The notes below the pieces were generated by a model that had not been told where the DNA came from, did no database searches, and saw only the letters and a program-made list of their open reading frames with translations. DNA of 64,000 bases. Source: Dioscorea cayenensis subsp. rotundata (taxonomy: Eukaryota; Streptophyta; Magnoliopsida; Dioscoreales; Dioscoreaceae). Positions 49,101-62,187 of this stretch are shown in pieces; position 1 is the stretch's first letter, and each line of letters starts with the position of its first letter. The position numbers were made by a program, and so were the translations under genes. The stretch spans positions 22,598,868-22,662,867 of the forward strand of contig NC_052488.1 in the NCBI RefSeq assembly GCF_009730915.1. The letters are read 5' to 3'.

Positions 49101-51567
49101 AAAATTTGTGGCAGTCATGAAGTGTCTTACAAATTTAACCAATAGCTCAATATAAATTTCTATAGTTCTTCAATTTAAAAGAAAACTGGCATAGACAATT
49201 GTACAATTTTAAAAAGGGAAAAAAACAAAAAGAGGAAAAGTAATCAAAACATAAAACACTTACCTTCTCATGAGTAGCTGGGTCTAGCTTTATGATAGCT
49301 TTTATGGACATGATGGCTTGAACCACTATAACTGCTTCTTGATTCATATTATCACCATTACAGATAGAAGATTCTGTAATACAAAATGTTGTTACCCTGA
49401 AGCACATTCACCATTCATTGTAAGTCAACTATTGATTATGTAAATTTCAGTAATGTACCTTGTACAATTAGAGCTAAAAGACCTTCCAGGCAACTGTTAG
49501 CCATAGAAGGAAGTCTTTGTGTGCATAACCCAATTGCAGCAACTGTATCAGCAACAAATTGCCTATCTGGATCCACAATGTAATCCTAGCAACAGCACTA
49601 GAAAGATAAACATCAGCAGATTTTCGAAGTCTCCATGAACTCTATATACATTCATAAGCTTCAGGAGAAGGGACAGAAGAAATAAAGGGAAAAAATAATA
49701 ATGTGTGATTAAATGATTACCTGGAATTCCTCAAAAATAATTGGAGCTGACGAATCTGTAGCAATGGTGGACAGTATGTCAAGTTTCAGAGCCCTCGCAT
49801 GATAGGGATCTGAGCTACAAATGAAGAAGTCTTCAAAATATGGTGCAAAAATTGCTGGAAGCACTTTGGCAAAAGTTTGTATGTTGCAGAGAATCTGCAG
49901 AAACCAAAGACATAATTCAGTCTAAGCTGATCCTACTGCTTGTTCTGCTCTTGGAATCAGCAAGGAAAGCTACAAGAAAACCAAGGTCTTCCTTTTGTCA
50001 AGAAATACTTAAATGAATATTAATAAATGGTTATGTAGATGCAGCAACTGAAAAAAAAAATCTATATCTTAACTGAGATCACAATCATATAATACCCACA
50101 GGGGAAGAAACAGTTCAAATAAAGTACTCACAACATATTTTGAAGTATACGATGATCTTAAAAGAAACAAAAGTGGTTTAACAATTCTGTCAACATCATC
50201 CCGGGGCGCCATAATCCAATGCACACCAGCAGCTGCAAGAACAACAGCACTGTTTTGACTCCACAACAACGGTGATGTGCACTGCAACAAAAGCTTTACA
50301 TCCTCATTCTTGCATGAAGTAGACACAGCCTTCTCAGACTGATCACCATCCCCGTTTAATAAACCAGGCTGTGATAAAAACTCTTCTTGTCCTTCCATGT
50401 AGCACTTAAACATCAATGCATTTAGCTTGGCATCAGATGCCGCAGAGACATGATTGTCATCACACTCCAGAGAATCACTGCAAGAGTCCTTTTCGGATTC
50501 AGAACTCACAGTAGAGCCTGAAGCAAACATAATCGACTCACTGACAAGTCCATGTCTAGCAACTACATATCTCAGAAGATTGTCAATCAAGACAACCTGC
50601 CCCCACTCCTCCACATCAAGCAGGGCCTCGCACAATCTTCTAAAATTTTTTCCAATTAACAACAGATTATTAGGGCAAACAGAATTAAACGCAGCGGCAG
50701 CAGCTCCAACCACCACAGGGGAATGGTCACTCAGCAGAACACCCACGAGCTACATAAACAGTGAAATAAGTATTTTTTTTTTCTTCCAAAAAGATGGATT
50801 TTTTAATGCAGAGCAAGTCTAATTGGAGCAAAGAGAACTAAACCAAAGAGCTAACCTCCTCAAGAGCAGAAGCATTCTCCTCGTGGCGCAAATCAGATAA
50901 CTTAGGTAGCGCACTAGCAGCACATTTCCTCACATATGCGGAGGGATCTCTGGCGCACTTGCCAACAGCTACCAAAACCAGAGGAGCGACAACGTGCAAC
51001 CGAATACCAGCCATGGTACGCAAAGCCCAGGCACGCACCAAAGGGTTCGTATCTGAGAGGTCCTTCTGAAAACAGTTGATTGAAAGCAACGCTTCGTTCG
51101 GTCGCCTTGCCAATATGGAAAAGAAGAATATCAGAGATCTCAAAGGAAGAGAAGCAGAGGCAAAGGCAAAGGCAAAGAGAGTGCATGCACATACTTCTCA
51201 GCGTAATGGAGCAGATAAAGGTAGACGAGCTTCTTGACTTCGAGTGATGGAGAAGCGACGTTCTTCACGACCTATAGACAGAGATGGAGATGGAGATAAG
51301 CAAGTGAAGAGGAGATCGGAGGAGATGGGGAATGAATGAGACCTGGGGGAAGAAGTGGGAGACATCGGCGCCCTGAGCTATGAGGGCTAGGAGGCGTTTG
51401 AGGGCCTCGGACTTGTCGGAGTCGAAGCGGCTGTCGAGCAAGGGGGCGATGCTGGCATCGTCAGGGTCGTCGTAGAGGTGGGCATCGGTGCCGATCCGGA
51501 GAACCAGCGAAGACGCCTTGCTGAAGCTCTCCGCCGTTGCTCCCAACTGGGGGAACATCGATGCCAT
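46184..51567 (-). CDS. AP3B: AP-3 complex subunit beta
   Basis: Eleven exons: 51343-51567, 51195-51271, 50856-51105, 50132-50749, 49721-49894, 49459-49585, 49264-49373, 48645-48845, 47107-48131, 46710-46976 and 46184-46532, joining in frame to 1140 residues. The N-terminal two-thirds is the adaptin HEAT-repeat trunk (VKKLVYLYLLHYAEKRPNEA, DTNPLVRAWALRTMAGIR, DPSAYVRKCAASALPKL, LLQCTSPLLWSQNSAVVLAA). A long acidic Ser-rich hinge follows (EENDSDYDSENSYVSSNASE), then the ear region (RISINDLHYIVKPKLRALLD to the end). Known role: AP-3 sorts cargo from the trans-Golgi or endosomes to vacuoles; the Arabidopsis subunit is PAT2, needed for lytic/protein storage vacuole transitions. Start at MASMFPQLGA fits the conserved family N-terminus. 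Length fits the family. Confidence 0.95.
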
Positions 51568-53591
51568 GCCGAGACGGAGACGGAGACGGAGAGAGGGACC
51601 CTTCCGCTTGGAATCGGAGATCGAAGGAGACCATCGCAGTTCTATTGATATCGGTTTGGCCTCGCCCAGCCCAGCCCAGCCCAGCCCAGCCCAGTTCTTC
51701 ATGGGCTAAAACCAAAACCCAACTCAAGGCCTGCCTGTAACTATGCAATATATATTTTTTAATAAAATTAAAAAATCACAACACATACACTCTCTCACAT
51801 GAGAGTCAAATGTTTTAGTGGATTGACTATTGCAAGTTTGCAACGGTGATAGTGTGAAAATATTTATATTATTTTATTATAATTATTAGTATTTTTTTAT
51901 TTAAATATGTACAATCAAACCCTGAACTTTTTTTACAAAAGATTTAAACTTTGATCTTGAGTCTGGGAGAGAATGGAGGACCACCTCCTCCAATTATGAT
52001 AATTTAAATTATAAAACTATCCTTTGTTCTTTGCAGCAATATTTTTCCAATCGAATCGCTTTAGAACATCAAATGTTCACTTGATTTTCATAACACTAAA
52101 TAGGTAGATCATGCAGCTACTTCTACTACACAACCACTTGAGGAGTGATCCACTTATCCTAATAGTCTGAGCATGTATTTTGTTATCATATGGTAGATTT
52201 CGCCAACTCAGCTGTAGATTTTTTTTCTCCACAGCTTTGTATTGTTTGCAGGTGTGGGAATGCATCACTTCTAGTGATTGCCTCCCAGTCTTAATTTCTT
52301 TTTTTGCCCTTTATTGTTTTCTCTCTGTTATTTTTTAGTAGTCATTATCCATTGTTTTGTTTTATGTTTGTTCAGTTCATATGTTTGTTACTTTATGTTG
52401 TCTTTACTATCATATTGTTATGGTTTTCTTTTAATAAGTCGATTTTATCGACTTTACTCAAAAAAAAAAATTTATAAAATTAGTGATAATACTTTTTGAT
52501 CGAGAATAATATTATTCAGTTTAAATATTTATTTTTGTCTAGCATGTAGTCTAGATGAAGTATTTGGTGGATTGATTTAAGTCCCATAAGGGAAGGACTG
52601 AGACTTTTTTGTAGATGAAGTTTGAGTCCCAAGAAAAAGTCATTCTTTCAAAAACAGTCAATGGCTCTACGTGGTAGATCACTTTGATAGAAGACTTCAC
52701 TTCATTTTTTGGTTTAACAATCTACTTTTGATTGCATTATTTTTTTGGGTTTATTTTCAGTTGCTCAATTTTTTTTTTAAATTAAAAATTATAATTTATC
52801 CATTTTATGTAAAAACATAGATTGACGGTGCACAAAAAGGAAAATGCAATTATATAATAAATTCTTTATAACGAAAAAGTAAAAACGATAATTAAATTAA
52901 ATCCATTTTGTCCCTCTACCCAAGCGCCTAGGCACATGGGAGCAACTCATCAACACCCTTTTATCAAAGCATATATAGACCACCATATGTCTCTCATGCG
53001 GCTCTCACGCACGGATTGAAGCCATGCCATGCCATGCCATTTCTCAGCATCATCAGTACCCATATATAATCATCTCCATCTTTCCCGGAAGTTTCAAGCA
53101 CTCAAGTACCACAACATTCTTACTCACTAACATGCTTCATGATAATTCCATTACAATTGAACAATTGAACCTCGTTAGCTTCCCAACAAGCCAAGACACT
53201 ACCATGCTAAACATGTGCAACTAGATATGCTTGGACACAAGTATATCCTCAAGCTCTACAATGACTAATTAATACCATAAAATAAGCTTCAATATATATA
53301 TATATATATAGATGAATGTATGTAGTTATATATATATAACACCATAGCAGCTGCGGGTCACACTCTTTTTCCTTAAGACTTTGCAACCACTTCAGCCGCT
53401 GCTTTTTTCATCACTACAGTAGTTGTTTTGTCCTACTAAATCCCAAAAACAGCTCATAAAAAAAAAAGCTCTCAAGTCTCAACCCCACAACCAAACACTG
53501 CACTCCACTCACACTAGCTTTAATAACAAGCCCAAACATCAAAGAAGTGACAAGTTACTAAAAATAAATCAGGACTCTTTTGACTTTGTCT
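51568..53591. other. Intergenic region between the AP-3 beta and expansin genes
   Basis: The AP-3 beta leader carries a (CCCAG)n pentanucleotide repeat (51664-51694). The rest is AT-rich, with (CCATG)n at about 53021-53040 and a (TA)n run near 53293-53310, then the expansin 3' UTR. A 63-73 codon open frame each way around 52077-52499 has no recognisable product. Confidence 0.6.
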
Positions 53592-54791
53592 TCAAACCCT
53601 GAAATTCTTGCCGGAAAAAGTTTGCCCGAACTGCCAGTTCGCCGGAACAATGTTCCAAGAAGTGGAAGTACGGCGGTCACTGCCGGTGACGCGGAACGAG
53701 AGAGACTGACCGACTAACACTGAGTTTGACTGCCAGTTCTGGCCCCAGTTCCGAGACATGGGCATCCATCCTGTTCGTGAACCCTTCACACTGACACGTA
53801 CGATGTTTCCAGCTCCGGCCACGTTTGAAATCAGCACCAGATTGAAGTACTTGAACCCATTTATGGTGAACCTAATTCCACCCTCTTTCCTGCATGGCAC
53901 GCTGGTTGGGTCGCAGCGTGTCCATTAAATGGAGATTATTAAGAAATATAAGGGTGCAGATGTAAAAACATTGCATAAATTGTTAATTTAAAACTTTAAA
54001 AATAAGTTATCAAATTTTCCTATATATATATATATATTTTTTTAATTAAAAATGACCGTACTGTAGGTACACCGGATATCGCGGTTATTGCCTCGTGGAT
54101 GCATTGATTTTTCCGTACAAGTAATTGACTAAAACGGCCTCTAAATTTGCGATATTTTCGGAATTTGTCCAAGTACACGACAAAGAATGTTCACATTCTG
54201 GTCAGAAAGAACTAAAAAAGAGGGCGAGGTGAAGAAACGTACCGGCGATAAGAGACGGGGACGATGCCGGCGCGATACTCGGCGATCTTGAGGAACATTG
54301 GCATGGCGAGATCGAAGTGAGGTCGTGGAGGATTGCACCACCCGCCATTATCAGAGGGGAGGGCATAATTAGGGGGGCAAAAATTGGTGGCAGTGATGAA
54401 GATGGATGGGCTACCACCATGACACCATTGAGGATCATCGGCACACTTGAGCTCAAAACAAGATCCACAGCTCATCCCATCGTTGAACAACGCCGTGCTC
54501 AGCGCCGCTGTCTCCACGCCGTAGCCCTGGCTGTAGAGATTCCCATACCCACAAGCCCCTCCTGTTCCCCAAATCCCTAGCTGATTTCAGTAAAATGTGA
54601 TTAAATTAAGTAGATTAGAGATCGTTAGGGTTGTTACCCATGGTGCCGGAGGCGTCGCTGCCGCCGTAAAAGGTTGCGTGAGCGCTCTGCCATGATCCAC
54701 CAGTGAAGACGCCTGGAATGTGGGCGGTGGCCGGAGCCAAGATCGAGATCAGAGAGCTGAGGATGGCAACGGAGAGGAGAGAAGAAGCCAT
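53592..54791 (-). CDS. EXPA: Alpha-expansin
   Basis: Exons 54638-54791, 54243-54561 and 53592-53901 join to 260 residues. Signal peptide ([20 protein letters not shown]), then mature [20 protein letters not shown]. Domain 1 (GH45-like) has the expected cysteines and motifs: [46 protein letters not shown] and the HFDL catalytic-type motif ([14 protein letters not shown]). Domain 2 (CBM63) includes [20 protein letters not shown], the Trp residues [28 protein letters not shown] and the ending [12 protein letters not shown]. Known role: pH-dependent, non-hydrolytic loosening of the wall. The alpha type is shown by the conserved [11 protein letters not shown] block between the domains. Confidence 0.96.
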
Positions 54792-57330
54792 GAGAGAAGA
54801 GTGAGAGTGGCGAGTGAGTGGAGATGAGGACGAGTACTACTTATGAAGACGGGTAGTGGCAACGGTGTAATTAATGCTTTGTATTGAAGCAATAGATTAG
54901 GGGGGCGGTGTGTGGAAACGTTTCAACCGTTTGCTTTGGCTGAAAGGATGAATTTCCTCAATTACCCTCATTTTGGGGAGGAAGGAGTAAATGGTCATTT
55001 TCATTTCACGGTGTTGGGAGAACCTTCTCTTTGCTTGCATCGCACGTTGTGCTGTTACTTATGGACTTTTTAGTTTTGCACCCTCTCTTTTTATTTATTT
55101 ATTTTTAAAAAAATATATAGATTTGGCGCAAAACATTCTATATATTTCTTTTTCTTTTTTCTTTTTTTTATTAATATTTTTAAGACTTTATTCGATTTTT
55201 AATTTGGAAAAAAGATGAGTAATAGAATGGGACCCAGAAATCGGGGCCGTATTTATCGGGCCATTGATCGCGCTTTTGTTGAAGTGGTGTGTGGGACCCA
55301 CCTCGAGCCTCTCGCTCCACCACAGCCCACATACTAGACCGAGATCTCTTCGTTTCCCATGAGTTTCTCGGTTCTCGTGATTCGCGGCGGGCTATTACCA
55401 CTCAGCAGCTCTGCCTACGTGGCACTTTCTCAATGGGTGAGATAAGTCCACGTAACACCATTGTCAAAGAGTGGTTAACATTAAACCTAACGCACATGTG
55501 AATGGGTTTAATTGAGCTCCCACCCAAACCGTCACCATTTGTTCCCACTTGTTATTATTACCCACCACCAATCTTGTCATATTTTTTTTTCAGAAAAATA
55601 TATAATTTAATTGTAGTATTGGAGATAGACAATGTTGTCACGTAAGGAATTTGTTTTCAGCTACTTGACCACATGCAGTACGTGTGTGTATATTAGTATA
55701 TATATTCCATTCCTATTGTAGTATCTGATGCCAAAGCAATTAATAGACTACTAGTATTTAACTAAATAACAAGCGAATGTAGTCAAAAACTCACTTGACT
55801 ACTGTTACTTGATACTGCAGCAATGTCCTAGTGTTTGCAAAAGCAGGCACAACTTCATACTGTTAATATAGACAAGACGTCAAGTTTGCAGGCCTCACAC
55901 ATCCCAATCACCGGATTCAAAAGAGTGTCTAGTCTTCTTCGTACTTGGGATTCCCATTATGGTGAAACCAGACATGCTCTTTCATCAACTCCAACAACAC
56001 TACAGTCATCTGGAGCCAATGATAGTTATAACACAAGTAGGTGAGATCCCAAGAGACAAAGCTGAAGATTTGATTAAAATAAAAGATTGGAATAACAAAT
56101 TGGGTCCAAAGATATAATAAATGAACATTATGAAAGGTCAATGGAAACATGCATGCTTAACTGAAATGATCTCTTAAAAGGGCATGAAAGCATAAGCAAC
56201 TACAGCCATAATGGGCAGACAGCCTTAAGAATTAACATTGCCTTCACTCTAACCCCATTCATAAGTATGTCATCCCAGCCCAAAGGTATACATGAGTTCA
56301 ATTTCGAATTTGTTATTTATTTTCTATAAAAAAAAAAAATTCAGGATGACAAACATCCTTCCTAAACATCAATTGTGGACATTCTTTCACAAGAAATGCT
56401 TAAGCTGAGCATAATCAACAAGGATTCATTATTAAGCATGAATTGCAGCCAGTAGTAAAAGCATACACAATTATCTAATATTATCTAATGCAATTTGAAA
56501 CAATTCGATATGCCATGGTAAAATAAATGGAAAGAACAGATTCAAATTGGCAAGCACCTAATTCCACAAGTGAATGGTAATCCAAAAAGTGGACATAGGA
56601 GATTAAGTAGACACTTAACCATAACAAAGTGATGATGCGAAGTTCTAAGATTCTGAACTCAGTAGTAATCAAGTGAAGGTAAAAGCAGATTAGTAGCTGT
56701 TAAGGATAGAAGGAATATGGCTTGTCAAAATGGATAATATATGCTCTACAAAGCCTGTAGGAATCGAAGTACCTAGTAGGTTCAAGTGGCCTCATATTCC
56801 GATAGCCACTAAGCTTAGGTGATGCTGGTCCTCTAAAATACCATATATAGAGTATAGCAAGGCAGAGACAATTCCGTGATGAGATTGACTTGTAGGCGTT
56901 TCTTCGATATAATCTTGCATACGAGTACTTAGCTTATTTATAATAAAGATGCCTACCCTTTATTCCCTGGGATAGTAGTTGGTGCCAATCCTGCTCGGCT
57001 AAAGCCAATCAATTGCTTCTAAATAGCCATCCCAATTCTGAAAGTTGAACTAGAACAAGGTTTTTTTGTACTGCAAGCAATGCAATTGATGGAATACTTG
57101 TTCTAGATTTTGATAATCTCTGAACCATATTAAATCTCAATGGCTGATATGAAATAATGGTCATACAAATCCAACCAGATGACAAGAGAAAGTATCAGTT
57201 TCACAAGCCTCTGAAAGCAAATCTTTCAGCATGTGCAATATCTAGTACTTCCATCATCATCTGAGGAATGCATGGCATGAGATTTGGTATAAGTAACTTG
57301 CTGAATTTTGAAGATTTGACATGCAACAAA
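54792..57330. other. Intergenic region between the expansin and OTP81-like genes
   Basis: Expansin promoter, a moderately GC-rich stretch (about 55230-55520) with no convincing frame, AT-rich DNA, then about 1.5 kb of mixed sequence before the PPR stop that may include its 3' UTR. Short open frames around 55835-56150 show no recognised domain. Confidence 0.5.
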
Positions 57331-59530
57331 TCACCAGTAATCCATACATGAACAAGAACCGTCTTTGAAATGGTGAAATCGATAGCGATCTCTCAAATAT
57401 ATCTGCCTGTTGTAAACACTTGATATAAGTTTGGCAGCAGAATGGCAATCATCACAGATGCGAAGGTTCTTTGCAATACGGATTGGTGCAGGAGACTTGA
57501 TGCTAATGAGCCCATAAGCAATTGTCAGCTTCTCACTGTGTAGATATAGAGCTCTTTCTTTGGTACCTTTTTCTTCTTCTTCTATATCCTGCAGCACTTG
57601 TGCAGAGTCAGGTGTATAGCCCACTTCTTTTAGTTTTGATGTGATCTCATCCAATTTCAAGTATATCTTCTCTGATTGAGCATGAGCTGTATCCCCCACC
57701 AAAAATTCATGAACAACACCATTAACTTCTACTAAGCTGCAACCAGGTTCTTTTTTGATCCCTGTATCCTTCATCTGCTTTCTCAACCTTGCAACTCCAT
57801 CCCATTTCCTAGTTTTTCGCATATAAATTAGACAAAAGAACATAAGCTCCATCGTTTCCTGGCTCCAATTCAAGAAGACGCTTACAGGCATATTCACCCA
57901 AATCAACATTTTTATGAAGTACACATGCTGCAAGCAATGCCCCCCAAGTCGAAGCACCACTTTGTATTGGCATTTTTTCAATAAATTCCTCAGCTTCTTC
58001 TAAAAGGCCAGCACGTCCGAGAATATCAACCATGCATCCATAATGCTCAACTCTAGGTTCAATACCATAGATTGGTTGCATTTGACTGAAAAACAATCTG
58101 CCCTGATATACTAAGCCGGCATGGCTACAGGCACGAAGGATATTGGTAAAAGTCACATGATTGGGTGGAATTTGAGCGTCCTGCATTTGCGAAAAAAGAT
58201 CCAATGCAGCCTTGCCCTTTCCATGCATGGCCAATCCTGCAATCATCGCACTCCATACAAAGACATCTTTCTTTTCAACAGATTTGAACACATGCAGTGC
58301 CTTCTCCAAGTCACCACACTTGGAGTACATGTCAATTAGCGATGTCGTGAGATGAAAGTTCAAGTTGAAGTTATTCTTCTCCATGTATGCATGAATCCAG
58401 CATCCTAATTCTAATGCACCCAACTGGGAACATGCTGAAAGAGTTGCAACAAGAGTGACCTGATCCGGCCTCACATCTGAAAGTTGTGATTCATTGAAAA
58501 GAGCTAGTGCTTCTTTTGGCTGACCATTCTGTTCATAGCCTGAAATAAGTGCATTCCAAGAAGCAATATCATGCTGAGGCATACTATCAAAAACACGGCG
58601 GGCAGCATCAAGTTCCCCGGCTTTTGCATACCCAGCAAGCATGGTGGTCCAAGAGACGGAATCTCTTTCAGTCATTTTGTCAAACAGCTGCTTCGCATCT
58701 TCAATGCTTCCACATTTCACATACATGTCAAGAATGGCATTGATCAAAATCAAATCTTTAGGAATATCATTCATTTCAATGTATGAATGGATCCATTTCC
58801 CTAGCTCCAAGTCTTCCTTCTTCCCACAAGCCGAGAGAACACTCACCATTGTCACATCATTCGGCCTCAAATCCCCGCATTCCATCTTAGAAAACAGCTC
58901 CAGAGCCTCATCACACCGCCCTGCACGCGAGAAGGCCGCAATGATAGAATTCCATGAAACAACATCTTTCTGTGGAGTTTTCTCGAACACCTGGTAGGAA
59001 AGTTCTAATTCACCACAAGCTGCGTAGAAATGGATAAGAGAATTGAGGACAAAGACATCAGAATGGAAAGGGGATTTGACGGCCATGGCATGAAGAGCGC
59101 TGCCCACCTTCAATGCAGAGAGCCCCGCGGCGGCTTTGATGGCGAAAGGGAAAGTGAACTTATCGGGAGTGAAGCAGCTACAATGCAGCATCTGGGAAAG
59201 CAAAAGAAGAGCAACCAAAGGGTCAGAGCTGGAAGCGTAAGCACGGATGAGGGTGTTCCAAGAGTAGAGATTTGGTTGGGGAATTTGATCGAACACCCTG
59301 CGGGCATAGACGAGGTTAGGATGAGGAGAGAGAGAGTAGGCAGTGAGGAGCCTGGTGGCGCTGTGAAAGTCGGAGAAGAGGGAGAGGCGGAGCATGGGAG
59401 CATGGATTTGCTTGATCCGTGCTGCGTCGATGGATTTATAGCCATCCAGAAGAGCAAGGGCGGGATGCTCCCTGAAACCATGGCTGGTGGTGCCGGTGGT
59501 GGGAAGGCTAGAGACTTGGAAGGGATGCAT
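57331..59530 (-). CDS. OTP81: DYW-class PPR protein, OTP81/QED1-like, interrupted by a single-base frameshift
   Basis: Intronless. From [10 protein letters not shown] (59530) an open frame runs through L, S and P-type PPR motifs ([60 protein letters not shown]) to LLSNLYAKN and stops at 57809. The E motif tail and the DYW deaminase-like domain continue in the next frame ([47 protein letters not shown]) to 57331. Comparison with the family (NIYAKLGKWENV in Arabidopsis) places one extra base in the A5 run (T5 at 57813-57817 on the plus strand). Zinc and deaminase residues (HSE, CxxCH) are present downstream of the break. Known role of OTP81: chloroplast C-to-U editing, including rps12. Either a sequencing/assembly error in a homopolymer or a young pseudogene. 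Confidence 0.9.
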
Positions 59531-60800
59531 TTTATTTAAAAATAATTTTTTTAAAAAAAATTTTACGTGAACTTCACACACACACATATATAATCATATT
59601 TAAAGACACATATATAATAATTTTTCCTTCACTTAATTGCTTTGGGTGAAGAAGAGAGATTAGATAGATAGAGATAGAGAGAGAGAGAGAGGTGATGAGT
59701 AATCTCGAATTTATGGACGTTCACAATAGCCGTCGGATGATAATTCGACGACTGTGATCATTATGAACCAATATTTTATAAACAGTAAAAAAGATATAAT
59801 AATTATATAAATAAACATTGAATGTTGATCAACAACTGTGATTAAAAAGCATATTTTGATTATCATTTTTGATAACGCAACTAACTCTTGAGAGAAAAAA
59901 AGGCGGTATTTCATCTCTTTCTAAGGGTTTTTGTTTTATATTTTATTTATTATCTATCCTATGTAATGTTGCTATTAAAATTGATGTTGAAGTCTCCCCC
60001 ATTGTTTCACTATTATTTGAACTCTTTTTACTTCTAATTTAAGTGGTTTATTTATTTTATTTTTTTAATACAAAAAAATTATTGCCTGTTATTTCTTTGA
60101 GCTTGTTTGTTTTTGACTGTTGATTCTTGTTTGCCGTTTTAATAAATTTGTGATTCATCTATTTTATTAAAAAATAAACTTAATGCTTTTGAAGGCGAGA
60201 AAAATAATGAGGAGAATCCTGGAGGACTATGAGTCACCTGAAGTTTATTAGGTCCTGTACTGACAGAGTGAGAAGAGCCGATGTCTAATTAAAGCTAGTT
60301 CAGCGAGCCAACCTAGTCCTTGAAAATTAACCCCACAAGCCCCGCGCCTGCCTGTCTCCTGATGAACCTTATTGTTTTGCCTTTCTTTGTATGTTTTTTG
60401 TCAGACTAATTCTGGCTTCAATTGTAACTTTTTGCTTTTGTTACTAATGCATTGTGCCTTATTCAGTTTCAAAAAGGTGCAATGATATATATATATATAT
60501 CATTATAATTTTCATCACTCAGGGTATTCAGCTGCCTTTGATTTTTCTTAATTATCATTCAATTTTATACAGTAAAGTATAGTATAAGCTGTATAGCTTA
60601 AGTATTTGTTTTTTATGGAACTCAAATCAACTGCAGAACTGCTGGCAAAGATCTCTTATTTGATTATCAGTAGCGTTGGATAAAATGTAACTCCTGCTCC
60701 TTCCCACTGTCCTCACAAATCAGATTCAATTGGTTATCTCCTTGTGATGACTGTAATTTAAGAACAACAGAACTAAGAAACTTAAACTCAAACAAATAAA
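59531..60800. other. Intergenic region between the OTP81-like and rhomboid genes
   Basis: PPR promoter with GATA/GA repeats (about 59660-59692), AT-rich DNA, a (TA)n run near 60485-60500 and the probable 3' UTR of the rhomboid gene. No gene seen. Confidence 0.55.
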
Positions 60801-62187
60801 TTACATAAAAGTTAAACATTTTACCGAACAATGAGAGTATGCTATTGATTTGCAGCTCCATCTTTTAGTAGGTACACAAGTCAGGTAATGGCACCATGAA
60901 CAATGCTCATTAGCATTATAACCCCGGAAAAGCATAATAAGCCCCACAATAAACCTATATATATGTAAATATACAAAAGGTTGAAGTTATGACTGAGTTA
61001 TAGCATTTTGCATCACCTTAATGAATTGAATTTAGTGAGAAAAAAACATGGTTGACTTACCAAACAGTTAGAATAATGACAGCAATGGTACACAAGACAA
61101 ACTGATATAGTTTGTGTTTGGGTTTTGGTTGGAACTGTATTATGTCCTGAAGGTTGAGTTCTTTGGCTAATCCATGCAAACTGAGGACGGATAAGAAACA
61201 CAAATCCAAGAAAAAAGCCTGAAAGAAATCCTCCAATATGAGCAAAATTGTCCACATGTGGGAGAATTCCAACAGCTAAGTTGATCACAATGACAAGCAA
61301 AAGAGTGGATAATGCTGCAAACTGGAGAGAAAGATTAAAGAATAAGAGAATGGTTTGTTTGCAATGAGGAAAAGTGAAGTTCAAGACATACCTTATTTGC
61401 ATAAATTGTCCAGTTTGTTAGGAGTTCAGAAAGCATCCCTCCAAGCAATCCAAACAGAGCACCAGAAGCACCAACTGAAATACTTGATTGGATAAACAGA
61501 GCAGACATCAAACTCCCTCCAAATCCAGAGATAAAATACAACAAGCCTATTTTTACTGTAGTAAGAAAAAAAAAAAACACAATGTGTTAATGAGTGTGGA
61601 AAAAGAGATTAAAAGAAGAATAAGGTTGATGTTTAAGATATACCAAACCCAAAATCTTGTTCAAGTTTAATGCCAATGAAAAGGAGACCAAACATATTGG
61701 CAAGAATATGGAAAACCCCAGCATGAAGCCAAATGCAAGTGAGGAGACGCCATCCTTGGTGCCCATAAACAACTTTGTTAACTTGCAAGGCTCCCATCCT
61801 CTCTAACCTGAATGAAGAAAATGAAAGATAACCAAGATAATTAACTGATGATAAGAATAGATAAAGATATAGTTTTGAAATGATCACTAGAACTACTTAC
61901 ATGGAAGCAGAGGGTCCTAGGAGAGGGTTCTCTTTGAGAGGTTGGAAGGACAAGCGACCAAGAAAGTGAGCACCAACACAGGAAGAGGAGTTCTTGGGGC
62001 AGTTGTTGAAGAACATGGTGATGATGAACATGATGATGTTGGCAAAGATGAACAGAGGAACCAACCATGGAGACCATTTGGTGAACAGAGGATGTTGCTG
62101 AAGAGGAGAAGGTTTGGGGTCTGAAGGATGGACGGTTATTTGGATGTCAGCTTGTTGATGAGGAGGACTGGGGATTTTTGTGGCCAT
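60801..62187 (-). CDS. Rhomboid-like intramembrane serine protease with a frameshift after the catalytic core
   Basis: Exons 61901-62187, 61644-61807, 61392-61555, 61061-61321 and 60801-60954. Start [10 protein letters not shown] (62187). Parts in order: Pro-rich cytosolic N-terminus, TM1 ([20 protein letters not shown]), loop ([17 protein letters not shown]), TM2 with [20 protein letters not shown]4 with the catalytic Ser181 in [15 protein letters not shown], and TM6 with the catalytic His233 in [18 protein letters not shown]. After SQRTQPSG the conserved continuation ([19 protein letters not shown], then [29 protein letters not shown] in exon 5) lies in the next frame, so one extra base (or a two-base loss) lies within about 61120-61165. 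As read, the frame would lose the last TM segment and Cys-rich tail. Family: plant RBL proteases of Golgi or plasma membrane. The active site is intact. Confidence 0.88.

Noticed and set aside
54602-54640. Possible alternative expansin exon boundaries using CAG|CTAGGG at about 54582
   Set aside because: Would introduce a stop or lose GGACGYG; the acceptor at 54561 restores the conserved expansin sequence.
59030-59539. 169-codon plus-strand frame
   Set aside because: Antisense of the OTP81-like PPR; no similarity and low-complexity content.
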